Source: Mesorhizobium waimense
GTDB lineage: Bacteria; Pseudomonadota; Alphaproteobacteria; Rhizobiales; Rhizobiaceae
Direction: 5' to 3'
DNA length: 63,222 nt
NCBI RefSeq assembly: GCF_003601975.1
Contig: NZ_QZWZ01000033.1
Coordinates: forward strand, 1 to 63,222
Position 1 is the first letter of the stretch. Each line of letters begins with the position of its first letter. Position numbers and translations under genes: made by a program. Below the pieces are notes generated by a model. That model searched no databases, was not told the DNA's origin, and was given only the letters and a program-made list of their open reading frames with translations. Of this stretch, positions 1 through 7,715 are shown in pieces.

Positions 1-202
1 GATCGGCATCCTCACTCATGGCGCGGCTGTGACCTTTATGACCCGCCTTAGCGCCGCCAGGCTTTGCCCTGTCCCGACGCGCCTTGCGATCGCTCGAAGG
101 TGGCTTGGACGACGTGCGCGATGTCTTCTCTGGCCGCTGTATCCGCAGCACCAGATCGATCAACTCTTCCTTCGTCAGACGCTGCAAATCAGTGCGATCC
201 AT
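1..202 (-). CDS. IS66-family transposase (TnpC), N-terminal part only
   Basis: The frame begins MDRTDLQRLTKEELIDLVLR and continues with QRPEKTSRTSSKPPSSDRKA, then a Gly/Lys-rich stretch (PGGAKAGHKGHSR). The T-S-K-P-P-S-S-D motif followed by a basic region is the hallmark of the N-terminal zinc-finger/HTH region of IS66 transposases. Only about 67 codons are present and the frame is open to the edge, so the DDE catalytic core is outside the window. The ATG at 202-200 is the first in-frame start inside the element. Confidence 0.75.
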   Translation of the reverse strand, partial: MDRTDLQRLTKEELIDLVLRIQRPEKTSRTSSKPPSSDRKARRDRAKPGGAKAGHKGHSRAMSEDAD

Positions 203-253
203 ATCCCCATAGATTCAGGGATTCTTGCCCCTGACAAGGGCGTGAGTAATTAC
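1..253 (-). mobile_element. IS66-family insertion sequence, terminal fragment (tnpC side)
   Basis: This is one end of an insertion sequence that runs off the left edge of the window. The minus strand read from 253 starts GTAATTACTCACGCCC; IS66-family ends typically begin with GTAA. The transposase N-terminus follows after about 50 bases. No tnpA or tnpB precedes it, so the element resembles the transposase-only (ISBst12-like) branch of IS66. The boundary is placed at 253 because the glycosyltransferase reading frame to the right stays family-like up to that base. The other end and the 8-bp target duplication expected for IS66 lie outside the window. Confidence 0.72.
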
Positions 254-1062
254 GGGAAAACGAACCCGAGGCAGTTGTGGAGCAGCGCCATCTTGCGCGG
301 CTCGGTCACCTCGCCAAGAAAGATCACATTGTCACGGCGCAGTGTCTCAGCCTGGAGCTTGAGTTGCCGTTCAATCGGCCCGGATCCGGCGATGACGATC
401 TTGCTTCGCACCTGGTCGGCAGCCTGGATCAGGATATCCAGTCCCTTGTAGTAGCGCAGGACACCGACGAACAGCACGAACGGTTCCGGGATCATCGATC
501 GGCACCAGTCGTTGTCGGCTTCGGTTGGCGCAGGATAGGCGTCTTCGTCGATGCCAATGGGAATGACTTTCGACTTTGCCTTGAATGCCCTGAGAACCGG
601 GCTCGATTCCAGGTAGTCGGGCGATGTCGCCACGATCGCATCGACATCCCTGAGGAAGCGCGTCATCAGCGGTCGGTAAAAGGGCAGGATGAGCTTCTGC
701 TTGACGATGTCGGAATGATAGGTGACGAGCGTCGGCTTGCCGTGACCGGACTGAAAATGGACTACGTCCATGAGCGGCCATGGAAAATGATAATGGATCA
801 GGTCGGCTGTCTTCGCTAGCGCGGCGAATTTCCGGAAAACGTCGCGAGAAAACCCGGTCGACGCCAGCTCGAAATCCAATTTGGCTTTTCGGGCTAAATG
901 TCCGTCGAGGTGTTGAGTGGCCTCTTCGGGCGTCCGGCTCAGCGAAAGCACTTCGGTTTCGATGCCATGGCGGGCCGTGCTTTGGGCGATGGCGTGTATT
1001 GTCCGCTCTACGCCGCCAAAGGAATCCGGCCAGTATGTCTTGAAGAAGTGCAGGACTTTCAA
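250..1062 (-). pseudogene. GT4 glycosyltransferase, C-terminus removed by IS66 insertion
   Basis: The 270-residue product starts MKVLHFFKTYWPDSFGGVER, a typical GT4 (GT-B fold) N-terminal Rossmann half with a G-G-V-E donor loop. The second half begins with the FVGVLRYYKGLD strand-loop (about 197-209) and a GSGP turn. It stops at GFVFP (270), just before the expected P-S-x-x-R-S-E-A-F-G segment that carries the E-x7-E nucleotide-sugar site. Family members run about 360-390 residues, so roughly 100 are missing. The stop codon TAA is supplied by the GTAA terminus of the adjoining IS element. Its start overlaps the stop of the upstream GT by four bases (ATGA), so both were one operon. The truncated protein is probably inactive; its sugar specificity cannot be read. 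Confidence 0.82.
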
Positions 1063-2183
1063 GCGAGGGTCTTTCGTCTTTGCTCGATGGCCCGTTCAAA
1101 AATATGAAGCATGCCCTTGGCGTGATTCTCCCAGGTGAAGCGTTCCGCGTTTTTGCGCGCTCCGGCCGCGATCTTCTGGCGCAATTGCGCATCGACGCAG
1201 AGCTGATCGAATGCGCCGGCGATTGCCTCGGGGCTGCCCGGGTCGACAAGAATGGCACTGTCGCCGGCGACTTCCGGCATCGACGATGTGTTCGATGTCA
1301 GAACCGGCTTGCCGAAAGACTGCGCCTCGACGATCGGAAAGCCGAAGCCTTCATAGAGCGACGGCATCGCCAGAAAAAGACAATTCGAATAGAGCGTGGC
1401 AAGCTTTGCGTCGTCGACGAACCCGGTGAAGATAATATTTTTTTCGAGCCCGCCGAGACGCACATCATCGGCTAGGCTCGTTTGCTTCCAGCCGCTGCCG
1501 CCGACGATGACCAGGTCGCAGCCCGACCGGGTGCTTGCCGGCAGCAGGCCGTAGGCCTTTATCAGATTGCGCAGGTTCTTTCTTGGCTCGAGCGTGCCGA
1601 CAAAAAGCGCATAGGGCCTGGTGATGCCGAGATGCTCCAGGCTTGAAAAACTGCCCGGAGCGGGCAGGGGGGACGTGCCGGGGGCAATCGTCTTGATCGG
1701 CGATCTCAGCCAGGGAAACTCTGTCGTCAGCGCGGTTGCCATGGCAGTCGAATCCGTCGCCACGACGTCGGCTTTTCGCAAAGCAGGTTTCATCAGCAGG
1801 CGTTCGCCGACCCAGGTCCGGACGCGCATGGTTTCCGGCGCGTGCATCCAGACAAGATCGTGGATTGTGACCACGCGAGCTATCCGGTCATCCAGGATAA
1901 GGGGCAGGCGGTGCGCCGGGCCCCACAAGACCTCCACCTCGTCGCGCGCGGCCCAGGAAGGCAGCACGGCTTGCCCCCACAGCGCGCGCGCAGGCAGCGC
2001 CTTGAAGCTGCCTGTTCGCAAGGCTACGTCGCGCGGGAACTCATAGTTGGCGTTGATCTCAGCGGGAGCGTAGACCAACACCTCGGCGCCGAGCGCCGAA
2101 AGTGCTTTGATCGACTTGTGAACGAACCTGCCGATCCCGTCAGTGGCTGATCCCAGGTTCCTGCCGTCGATCCCGATTCTCAA
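1059..2183 (-). CDS. GT4 family glycosyltransferase
   Basis: A complete 374-residue retaining GT-B enzyme, presumably acting at the inner membrane on a lipid-linked polysaccharide. The N-terminus MRIGIDGRNL plus the G-I-G-R loop, the VTIHDL strand (105-110), FVGTLEPRKNL (194-204) and the E-x7-E motif in YEGFGFPIVE (E278 and E286) are all present. This layout matches the mannosyl/rhamnosyltransferases often called WbaZ/WbdB-like. It is first in a two-gene minus-strand unit with the IS-truncated GT and is divergent from the GT2 gene at 2314, leaving a 130-bp shared promoter space. GDP-mannose or GDP-rhamnose as donor is an inference from the manBC/gmd/rmd genes in the same locus. Confidence 0.88.
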   Translation of the reverse strand: MRIGIDGRNLGSATDGIGRFVHKSIKALSALGAEVLVYAPAEINANYEFPRDVALRTGSFKALPARALWGQAVLPSWAARDEVEVLWGPAHRLPLILDDRIARVVTIHDLVWMHAPETMRVRTWVGERLLMKPALRKADVVATDSTAMATALTTEFPWLRSPIKTIAPGTSPLPAPGSFSSLEHLGITRPYALFVGTLEPRKNLRNLIKAYGLLPASTRSGCDLVIVGGSGWKQTSLADDVRLGGLEKNIIFTGFVDDAKLATLYSNCLFLAMPSLYEGFGFPIVEAQSFGKPVLTSNTSSMPEVAGDSAILVDPGSPEAIAGAFDQLCVDAQLRQKIAAGARKNAERFTWENHAKGMLHIFERAIEQRRKTLA

Positions 2184-2313
2184 CCTTTTTCTCCAGAAGT
2201 GGATTTAAGCAAAGGATTCCGGACTTTTGTAGGGTGAGGCAGGCAAGCGCTTCGATGCGTGATCGGCCTTCAAAAGTAACCTATCACGCGTTTCGCCAAC
2301 TCGGGAATTCGTA

Positions 2314-3399
2314 GTGGGAAAGACTGTGTTGCGCCGGGAAAACCGCTTGCACCTTAGCCTGATGATGGTAGATGCACGGAAGTGTCAGACCTCCCTATTT
2401 CGAGAGAGAAAGCTGCTGCCAAAACTGTTTATCCAGATTCCTTGCTATAACGAAGCGGAAACGCTCGCGATAGCGCTGAATGATCTGCCGCGGACCGTCA
2501 CTGGCTTTGACAGCGTCGAGTGGTTGGTCATCGACGACGGAAGCAGCGACGAAACGGTCAGGGTCGCCGAGGAAAACGGCGTCGACCATATTGTGCGTCA
2601 TACAAGCAATCGTGGTCTTGCCTACGCCTTCATGACGGGTGTCGAAGCCTGTCTCGCACGCGGCGCAGATGTCATCGTCAACACCGATGCCGACAACCAG
2701 TATCAGGCAGCCGACATTCCGGCCCTGACCAGGCCGGTTCTGGAGGGGCGTGCGGATATGGTCATCGGCGCCCGGCCGATATCGGAAATAGAGCATTTTT
2801 CCCCGGTCAAGAAGCTTCTGCAGAAGCTCGGCAGCTGGGTGGTTAGGGTCAGCAGCGGCACCGATGTACAGGACGCGCCGAGTGGATTTCGCGCCATCTC
2901 GCGAAACGCGGCCCAACGGCTGATCGTGTTCAACAGCTACACCTATACGCTGGAAACCATTATCCAGGCCGGCCGCAAGAACATGCGCGTGGTTTCGGTG
3001 CCGATCCGCGTCAACGGCGATCTGCGGCCGTCGAGGCTGGTCAAGAGCATTCCTTCCTACCTCAAGCGCTCGATCTTCACCATCGTTCGCATCTTCGTCA
3101 TCTACCAGCCGGCGCGGTTCTTCGGCGCGCTCGCGGCTCTTTTGTTCGGCCTTGGTTTTCTGATCGGCCTGCGCTTCCTCTATTTCTTTCTGACTGGAGA
3201 AGGCAGCGGCCACGTACAGTCGGTGATCCTGGCGGGTGTGCTCATGTCGATGGGCTTCCAGACCTTTCTGGTCGCCTTTCTGGCCGATGTGATAGCGGCC
3301 AACCGCAAGCTTCTTGAAGATATTCGCTATACGCAGCGTGCGACGCAGGGAGAGGCCGTCAAATACCCTCCCGCCCTGACCAGCAGGAAAGCAGGATAA
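2314..3399 (+). CDS. GT2 glycosyltransferase, polyprenol-phosphate sugar synthase type with two C-terminal membrane helices
   Basis: The inverting GT-A domain has the motifs IPCYNEAET (42-50), VIDDGSSDET (72-81) and the metal-binding DAD (125-127). Two hydrophobic helices follow (about 268-292 and 303-328). This is the architecture of GtrB/ArnC/DPM1-like enzymes, which load one sugar onto undecaprenyl phosphate on the cytoplasmic face. The chosen GTG start gives about 36 residues ahead of the domain with no family resemblance; a start at or after codon 17 (MM) is possible. It heads a tight four-gene plus-strand cassette (gaps of 4 and 2 bases, then a 4-base overlap) with a methyltransferase, an LPG-synthase-TM-like protein and a GT-C-like protein. 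The sugar is unknown. Confidence 0.85.
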   Translation: MGKTVLRRENRLHLSLMMVDARKCQTSLFRERKLLPKLFIQIPCYNEAETLAIALNDLPRTVTGFDSVEWLVIDDGSSDETVRVAEENGVDHIVRHTSNRGLAYAFMTGVEACLARGADVIVNTDADNQYQAADIPALTRPVLEGRADMVIGARPISEIEHFSPVKKLLQKLGSWVVRVSSGTDVQDAPSGFRAISRNAAQRLIVFNSYTYTLETIIQAGRKNMRVVSVPIRVNGDLRPSRLVKSIPSYLKRSIFTIVRIFVIYQPARFFGALAALLFGLGFLIGLRFLYFFLTGEGSGHVQSVILAGVLMSMGFQTFLVAFLADVIAANRKLLEDIRYTQRATQGEAVKYPPALTSRKAG

Positions 3400-3403
3400 G
3401 CGG

Positions 3404-4045
3404 ATGAGGGTAGCTCGCGGACAGGCAGAGGACGGCATTGTCATAGGCAACACCTATGACAAATACGGCACGCGAAACCCGATCGCCCGCCGGATGGTCG
3501 AGGGCTTCGAAAGCGCACTGTCCGGTCTGGTGGCAAAGGTGAATCCATCCACCATCCACGAGGTCGGCTGCGGGGAAGGGTACTGGGTCATGAGCTGGCT
3601 TGGCCAATCCATCGACGCGCGCGGCACGGACTTCTCGACGCAAGTCATAGGCATGGCAAAGGAGAACGCCAGCGGGCGCGGTATGGACCCTGGGCGTTTT
3701 GCAGTCCGCAGCATTTATGAAGTGACGCCGGAACGCGACAGCGCCGATCTCATCGTATGTTGCGAGGTGATGGAGCATCTCGAGGAGCCGCAAAAGGCGT
3801 TCCAAGCCCTGCAACGCATCGTAACGTCGGACCTTATCCTCAGCGTGCCGCGGGAGCCGCTTTGGCGCGTGCTCAACCTGGCGCGCGGGAAGTATATTTC
3901 GGCCCTGGGAAACACGCCCGGTCATCTGCAGCACTGGTCGCAGCGCGGAATCGTCTCGCTGGCCTCGCAGTTTTTCGATGTGGCTGAGATACTGTCGCCG
4001 CTGCCGTGGACCATGTTGCATTGCAAGTCGATGAAAAGAGGCTGA
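3404..4045 (+). CDS. class I SAM-dependent methyltransferase
   Basis: A 213-residue Methyltransf_11/23-type protein. Motif I is HEVGCGEGYW (52-61), the acidic ribose-binding position follows near D71-D76, and the post-II region reads VCCEVMEHLEEP (118-129). Such enzymes methylate small molecules or sugars. Its place between a polyprenol-phosphate GT2 and two membrane proteins suggests methylation of the sugar handled by that cassette, or of its lipid-linked form. The ATG lies four bases after the GT2 stop, so translational coupling is likely. The substrate cannot be determined from sequence. Confidence 0.8.
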   Translation: MRVARGQAEDGIVIGNTYDKYGTRNPIARRMVEGFESALSGLVAKVNPSTIHEVGCGEGYWVMSWLGQSIDARGTDFSTQVIGMAKENASGRGMDPGRFAVRSIYEVTPERDSADLIVCCEVMEHLEEPQKAFQALQRIVTSDLILSVPREPLWRVLNLARGKYISALGNTPGHLQHWSQRGIVSLASQFFDVAEILSPLPWTMLHCKSMKRG

Positions 4046-4047
4046 CG

Positions 4048-4914
4048 ATGGCGCTCGGCCCGGGCGCCAGGACCTGGCTCAATCGCATGGGAACTCTCTT
4101 GGGATTGGCTGGCGTCGTCTTCGTGGGGACTAGGCTCCACGTCTATGCCGGCGAGATCGATTTCCGCCGAATGGGGGCCGGCGGCTACGTCGCAATCGCA
4201 GTCCTGGCCGGCCTGTATGGCGCGTCGAACCTGTTGCTGGCTCTCGGCTGGCGGCGGCTCCTGGCTCATCTTGGGGTTCCGGTTTCCTACTCTTGGGCGG
4301 TCCGCGCCTATGCAATTTCGCAACTCGCCAAATATGTCCCCGGCAACATCTTCCAGTTCGCGGGGCGGCAAGCCATTGGGCTGTCGGCTGGAATCGGCAA
4401 CGCTCCGCTTGCTAAGTCGACGGCTCTTGAACTGGCTCTTCTCGTCGTAGGTGGGGCTCTCTTTTTAACGCTTCTGTTGCCCCTGATTGCGGCCGGCATT
4501 CCGGACTGGGTCGGTTGGATTTCTTTTGGCGCGGCAGTGGCTGTCGCGCTTTGGTTGGCCACCATTCTAGGCGCGAACTTCGGCGTGGCTGCTGTTTTCT
4601 ACATCGCCTTTCTGATGTTCTCTGGTCTGGTTTTTGCGGGAGCTTATGATCTCGCCGGCGGTTCCGGCGATTTCGCGCTCTATCCGGCAATTGCTGGCGC
4701 CTACGTGCTGGCGTGGCTCGTGGGGCTTGTGACTCCAGGTGCCCCCGCCGGCATCGGTGTCAGGGAGGCCGTCCTGCTTTTCTTGCTTGGCGGGCTCAGC
4801 CCAGGCCCGATCATACTGCTGGCGGTGGTGATCGGACGGACGATCACTGTTCTGGGCGATCTTCTCTTTTTTGCTGGCGGGCAGATCGCCGGCCGACCTT
4901 TGGACAATCAATGA
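4048..4914 (+). CDS. LPG-synthase-TM / UPF0104-like integral membrane protein
   Basis: A 288-residue protein with about seven or eight hydrophobic helices. It carries two family hallmarks: the loop SQLAKYVPGNIFQFAGR (91-107), equivalent to the K-Y-x-P-G-x...G-R motif, and PGAPAGIGVREA (230-241). These belong to the membrane domain shared with MprF (the lysyl-phosphatidylglycerol flippase domain) and the archaeal AglD C-terminus. The soluble transferase domain of MprF is absent, so the protein may move a lipid or lipid-linked sugar rather than aminoacylate one; that role is inferred. The ATG at 4048, two bases after the methyltransferase stop, is preferred to an upstream in-frame ATG inside that gene. 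The stop overlaps the next start (ATGA). Confidence 0.8.
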   Translation: MALGPGARTWLNRMGTLLGLAGVVFVGTRLHVYAGEIDFRRMGAGGYVAIAVLAGLYGASNLLLALGWRRLLAHLGVPVSYSWAVRAYAISQLAKYVPGNIFQFAGRQAIGLSAGIGNAPLAKSTALELALLVVGGALFLTLLLPLIAAGIPDWVGWISFGAAVAVALWLATILGANFGVAAVFYIAFLMFSGLVFAGAYDLAGGSGDFALYPAIAGAYVLAWLVGLVTPGAPAGIGVREAVLLFLLGGLSPGPIILLAVVIGRTITVLGDLLFFAGGQIAGRPLDNQ

Positions 4915-6683
4915 ACGAGACTGACGGGACCACATTCTACAAGACAAGCCTTCGTCTACTTGCGGCGGCTGCGCTACTTATCGTGCTATTTGTGAATGGC
5001 GCACTTCCCGGCTTTATGGTGCCTACGACAGGCCAAGCCATCTGGACATTGGGTTTCGCGCAGTCCTTCGCCAATGGTTTCTCGATTTATGCGACAAATT
5101 TTGGCTTGCCGGCCCCTGCTGCAATCTCATTCGGACTTGCTGCGGCCTTGCCAACCGCACTTTTTCTAAAGATCGGCGTCCCACCGGCCGACGCATATGC
5201 ACTGGCATTCGCGCTATGGTTCACCGTTGCATTTTACGGCGCGTACGGGTTTGTGCGCCTTATCGGAGGCAGGGGCGGGATTTCGCTTCTGTGCGCCCTG
5301 CTATGGCTCACGCTACCCGTCATATGGCAGCACGCAGATTATTCCATGGTATCCCTCGGATTCGCGCTTTTGCCGGCGTATTTCTACGCGGCATTGCGGT
5401 TGGTGCGCTACGAGCGAAATCTGCCATCATCCATCTTGTTCTTCGCAGCCACTCTGTCCGCAGCCTTCATGGATGGCTATAGCTTCATGATGTTTGCCTC
5501 GGGAGTGGCAATTTTGCTCCTCGTTAGTTTTGCGATCAGTTCGACTGAACGCAAGGAAATATTGTATAAATGTTTTCCAGTCACAGGAGCGGCATTTGCA
5601 ATTTCTTATTTATTGTACACGGCCTACATCGGAAAGACGAGGTTTGAGGCGGAGGATTTAGATTTTTTCCGAGCGTTCGGGTCAAATATAGAATTCTTTT
5701 TCGTTCCTACTCAGGGGGGGCTATGGCTTCCTGATTTTGTCGGCCTCAGTGCTGTTCGCCAGGAGATCAACTATTTCGGCGATGGCTCAGTATTTAACGC
5801 CTCGTTCGCATTGGTGTTAATCATAGCTGCGATCTATGCCTTGGCGACTAGGTCATCCGACGTCAGGTTGAAGGTTGCATTCCTGCTTGTCGGCTTGTGC
5901 GGTTTCTATATGGCTTTGGGACCATCGTTCAAATGGAATGTGCTTAGGCCTGAGGGCGACTTCGGCCCCTTGATGCCTCTCCAGTACGCACCGTGGCGGA
6001 CTGGGACGGAACTCCTTTCGACATATGTCCCTGGGTTTAACAACATGCGGGCCAGTTATCGTTGGGTGGCGCTTGGCATGTTTGGAGCATGGGCACTGCT
6101 CGCTCTGCATGTGGCAAGTCATCGCGTGCAGTCGGGTACTACAATTGCAATCATTTTGGCTGGTATCGCTTTCAACATGCCGACGCGTGCCGTTATTGCG
6201 GCTAACGTTCAAGCCCGAGAGACGACCGTCGAGATCGATCGCTACGTTGAAAGTCTGCGGCCAATCTTTCGGCCGGGGGAAAGGGTCGCCTTTGTGCCGT
6301 TTCGAAACGATTTTTTTGCCAACTATATGGCTAGCAAATTAGATATTCGGACGTACAACATTGGTGGTGACAAGAACCTTGCTGTCGCGATGGCCGGTTG
6401 GCCTGACACAATGCTTGCCTTTGAGCCCGGTAAGGCAGGACCTGAGTTCGGAAAGAAAGTTTTGCGGCTGCTCACGGAGCAAGACGCCGAGGTCGCAGCG
6501 ATCCCATACATGGATCTGTTGTGGGCTGCGCATCAATGGCCGCGGGCGACTGAGTACTTCGATGAGATGCAACCCTATGTAGACGCGATCCAATCGTCGG
6601 GGGTGGTCGACATCATACGCAGTGAGAACTTCGCTTTTGTTCGTCTCAAGCCCGCGCCTCCTGTCTCTCCACCGATGCCATAA
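4911..6683 (+). CDS. polytopic membrane protein, probable GT-C type glycosyltransferase
   Basis: The product is 590 residues. Roughly twelve hydrophobic segments cover residues 12-430, and a soluble C-terminal domain of about 150 residues follows. No strict GT-C signature is recognised, although an acidic pair (EAED, near 239-242) follows a membrane segment. Size, topology and position after a polyprenol-phosphate GT2 and a possible flippase fit a GtrC-like enzyme that transfers the sugar from the lipid carrier in the periplasm. The ATG at 4911 overlaps the previous stop; the frame is open further upstream but there reads as out-of-frame sequence of the previous gene. Base composition is more A+T-rich than in the sulfate or glycogen genes. 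The function is an inference. Confidence 0.65.
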   Translation: MNETDGTTFYKTSLRLLAAAALLIVLFVNGALPGFMVPTTGQAIWTLGFAQSFANGFSIYATNFGLPAPAAISFGLAAALPTALFLKIGVPPADAYALAFALWFTVAFYGAYGFVRLIGGRGGISLLCALLWLTLPVIWQHADYSMVSLGFALLPAYFYAALRLVRYERNLPSSILFFAATLSAAFMDGYSFMMFASGVAILLLVSFAISSTERKEILYKCFPVTGAAFAISYLLYTAYIGKTRFEAEDLDFFRAFGSNIEFFFVPTQGGLWLPDFVGLSAVRQEINYFGDGSVFNASFALVLIIAAIYALATRSSDVRLKVAFLLVGLCGFYMALGPSFKWNVLRPEGDFGPLMPLQYAPWRTGTELLSTYVPGFNNMRASYRWVALGMFGAWALLALHVASHRVQSGTTIAIILAGIAFNMPTRAVIAANVQARETTVEIDRYVESLRPIFRPGERVAFVPFRNDFFANYMASKLDIRTYNIGGDKNLAVAMAGWPDTMLAFEPGKAGPEFGKKVLRLLTEQDAEVAAIPYMDLLWAAHQWPRATEYFDEMQPYVDAIQSSGVVDIIRSENFAFVRLKPAPPVSPPMP

Positions 6684-6819
6684 GCATAGTAGCATCCACC
6701 TTCGGATTCAGACGAGCGCCGGCGTTGCCTCTTGGAGTTCTGAAGATGTTGCGAAGCAAGACCCCCTATGCAAGGGATTGTCGCCCGACTGCGCGAAAAG
6801 GCAAACTTAGGGGGACGGA

Positions 6820-7680
6820 ATGAACTGGCATCCTAAATCTTGGTGGTCAAAGCAGCCCCGTCAAATACCACTGGATGGCCCGACCCTGAAAGGTCCCGTG
6901 TGGCAGATGTGCACGGCGGCACAATTCGAAGAGGATGCGTACACTGAGGCATCGCAGGCCCTCTTCCTTCCAGCAGGGGTGAAGCACAGGAAACTATGGG
7001 AATGGGCCTACATCCGCTCTGCCCTGCTTTCTCACTTCGGGTCCCTTGAGGGCAAGCGCGGTCTTGGTTTCGGAGTGGGCCGTGAGCCTCTAGTAGCAAA
7101 CTTCGCAGGCGCGGGGGCCTCAATTGTCGCCACGGATCTGGGCGGAGAAGAGGCGGCTGCTGCGGGGTGGATAGAAACTGATCAACATGCTGCGTCCCTC
7201 GAAGCACTTCGCTATCCGGGGCACTGCCCAGCCGACCTGTTTAGCCAACGTGTCGCATTTCGTGCTGTCGATATGAACGCAATACCAGTCGACCTTGTGG
7301 GCTTCGACTTCCTTTGGTCAAGCTGCAGCTTGGAACATCTAGGCAGTCTGCAGCATGGAATGTCTTTCATAGAGAACTCAATGAGGTGTTTGCGCCCTGG
7401 CGGGTTGGCAGTACACACAACGGAATTTAATGTCTCATCGAACGGCGCAACCATGGAGAGCCCGACCCTCTCTATCTATCGTCGCCGCGACATCGAGGCG
7501 CTCGCTACGTCGCTTACATCCAAAGGTCATAGCGTCCCCGCCATAAACTTTTCCCCTGGCGATCAGCCGCTGGACCTGCATATCGACTTGCCCCCGTACT
7601 CTTCAGACCGGCACCTAAAGCTCCGTGTGGCGAAGTTTGATACCACCTCGTTTGGAATGAACATATGTGCGGCGCGCTAA
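6820..7680 (+). CDS. SAM-dependent methyltransferase, class I
   Basis: A 286-residue protein. A Rossmann motif I reads GLGFGVGREPL (81-91), with an acidic residue at the end of strand 2 (VATDLGGEE). The SCSLEHLG region (173-180) matches the motif IV/post-motif loop of sugar and lipid methyltransferases. A GGGGGA ribosome-binding site lies just before the ATG. It is separated from the preceding cassette by 136 bases and converges with the three-module glycosyltransferase, so it probably has its own promoter. It may decorate the O-polysaccharide, but the substrate is unknown. Confidence 0.72.
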   Translation: MNWHPKSWWSKQPRQIPLDGPTLKGPVWQMCTAAQFEEDAYTEASQALFLPAGVKHRKLWEWAYIRSALLSHFGSLEGKRGLGFGVGREPLVANFAGAGASIVATDLGGEEAAAAGWIETDQHAASLEALRYPGHCPADLFSQRVAFRAVDMNAIPVDLVGFDFLWSSCSLEHLGSLQHGMSFIENSMRCLRPGGLAVHTTEFNVSSNGATMESPTLSIYRRRDIEALATSLTSKGHSVPAINFSPGDQPLDLHIDLPPYSSDRHLKLRVAKFDTTSFGMNICAAR

Positions 7681-7715
7681 ACTAATTGTTGGCAACCTTG
7701 AGCTGGTCCTCCAGT

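Noticed and set aside
29..451. 140-codon plus-strand frame at the left edge
   Set aside because: It runs antisense to the IS66 transposase and the truncated glycosyltransferase, both of which have clear family motifs.
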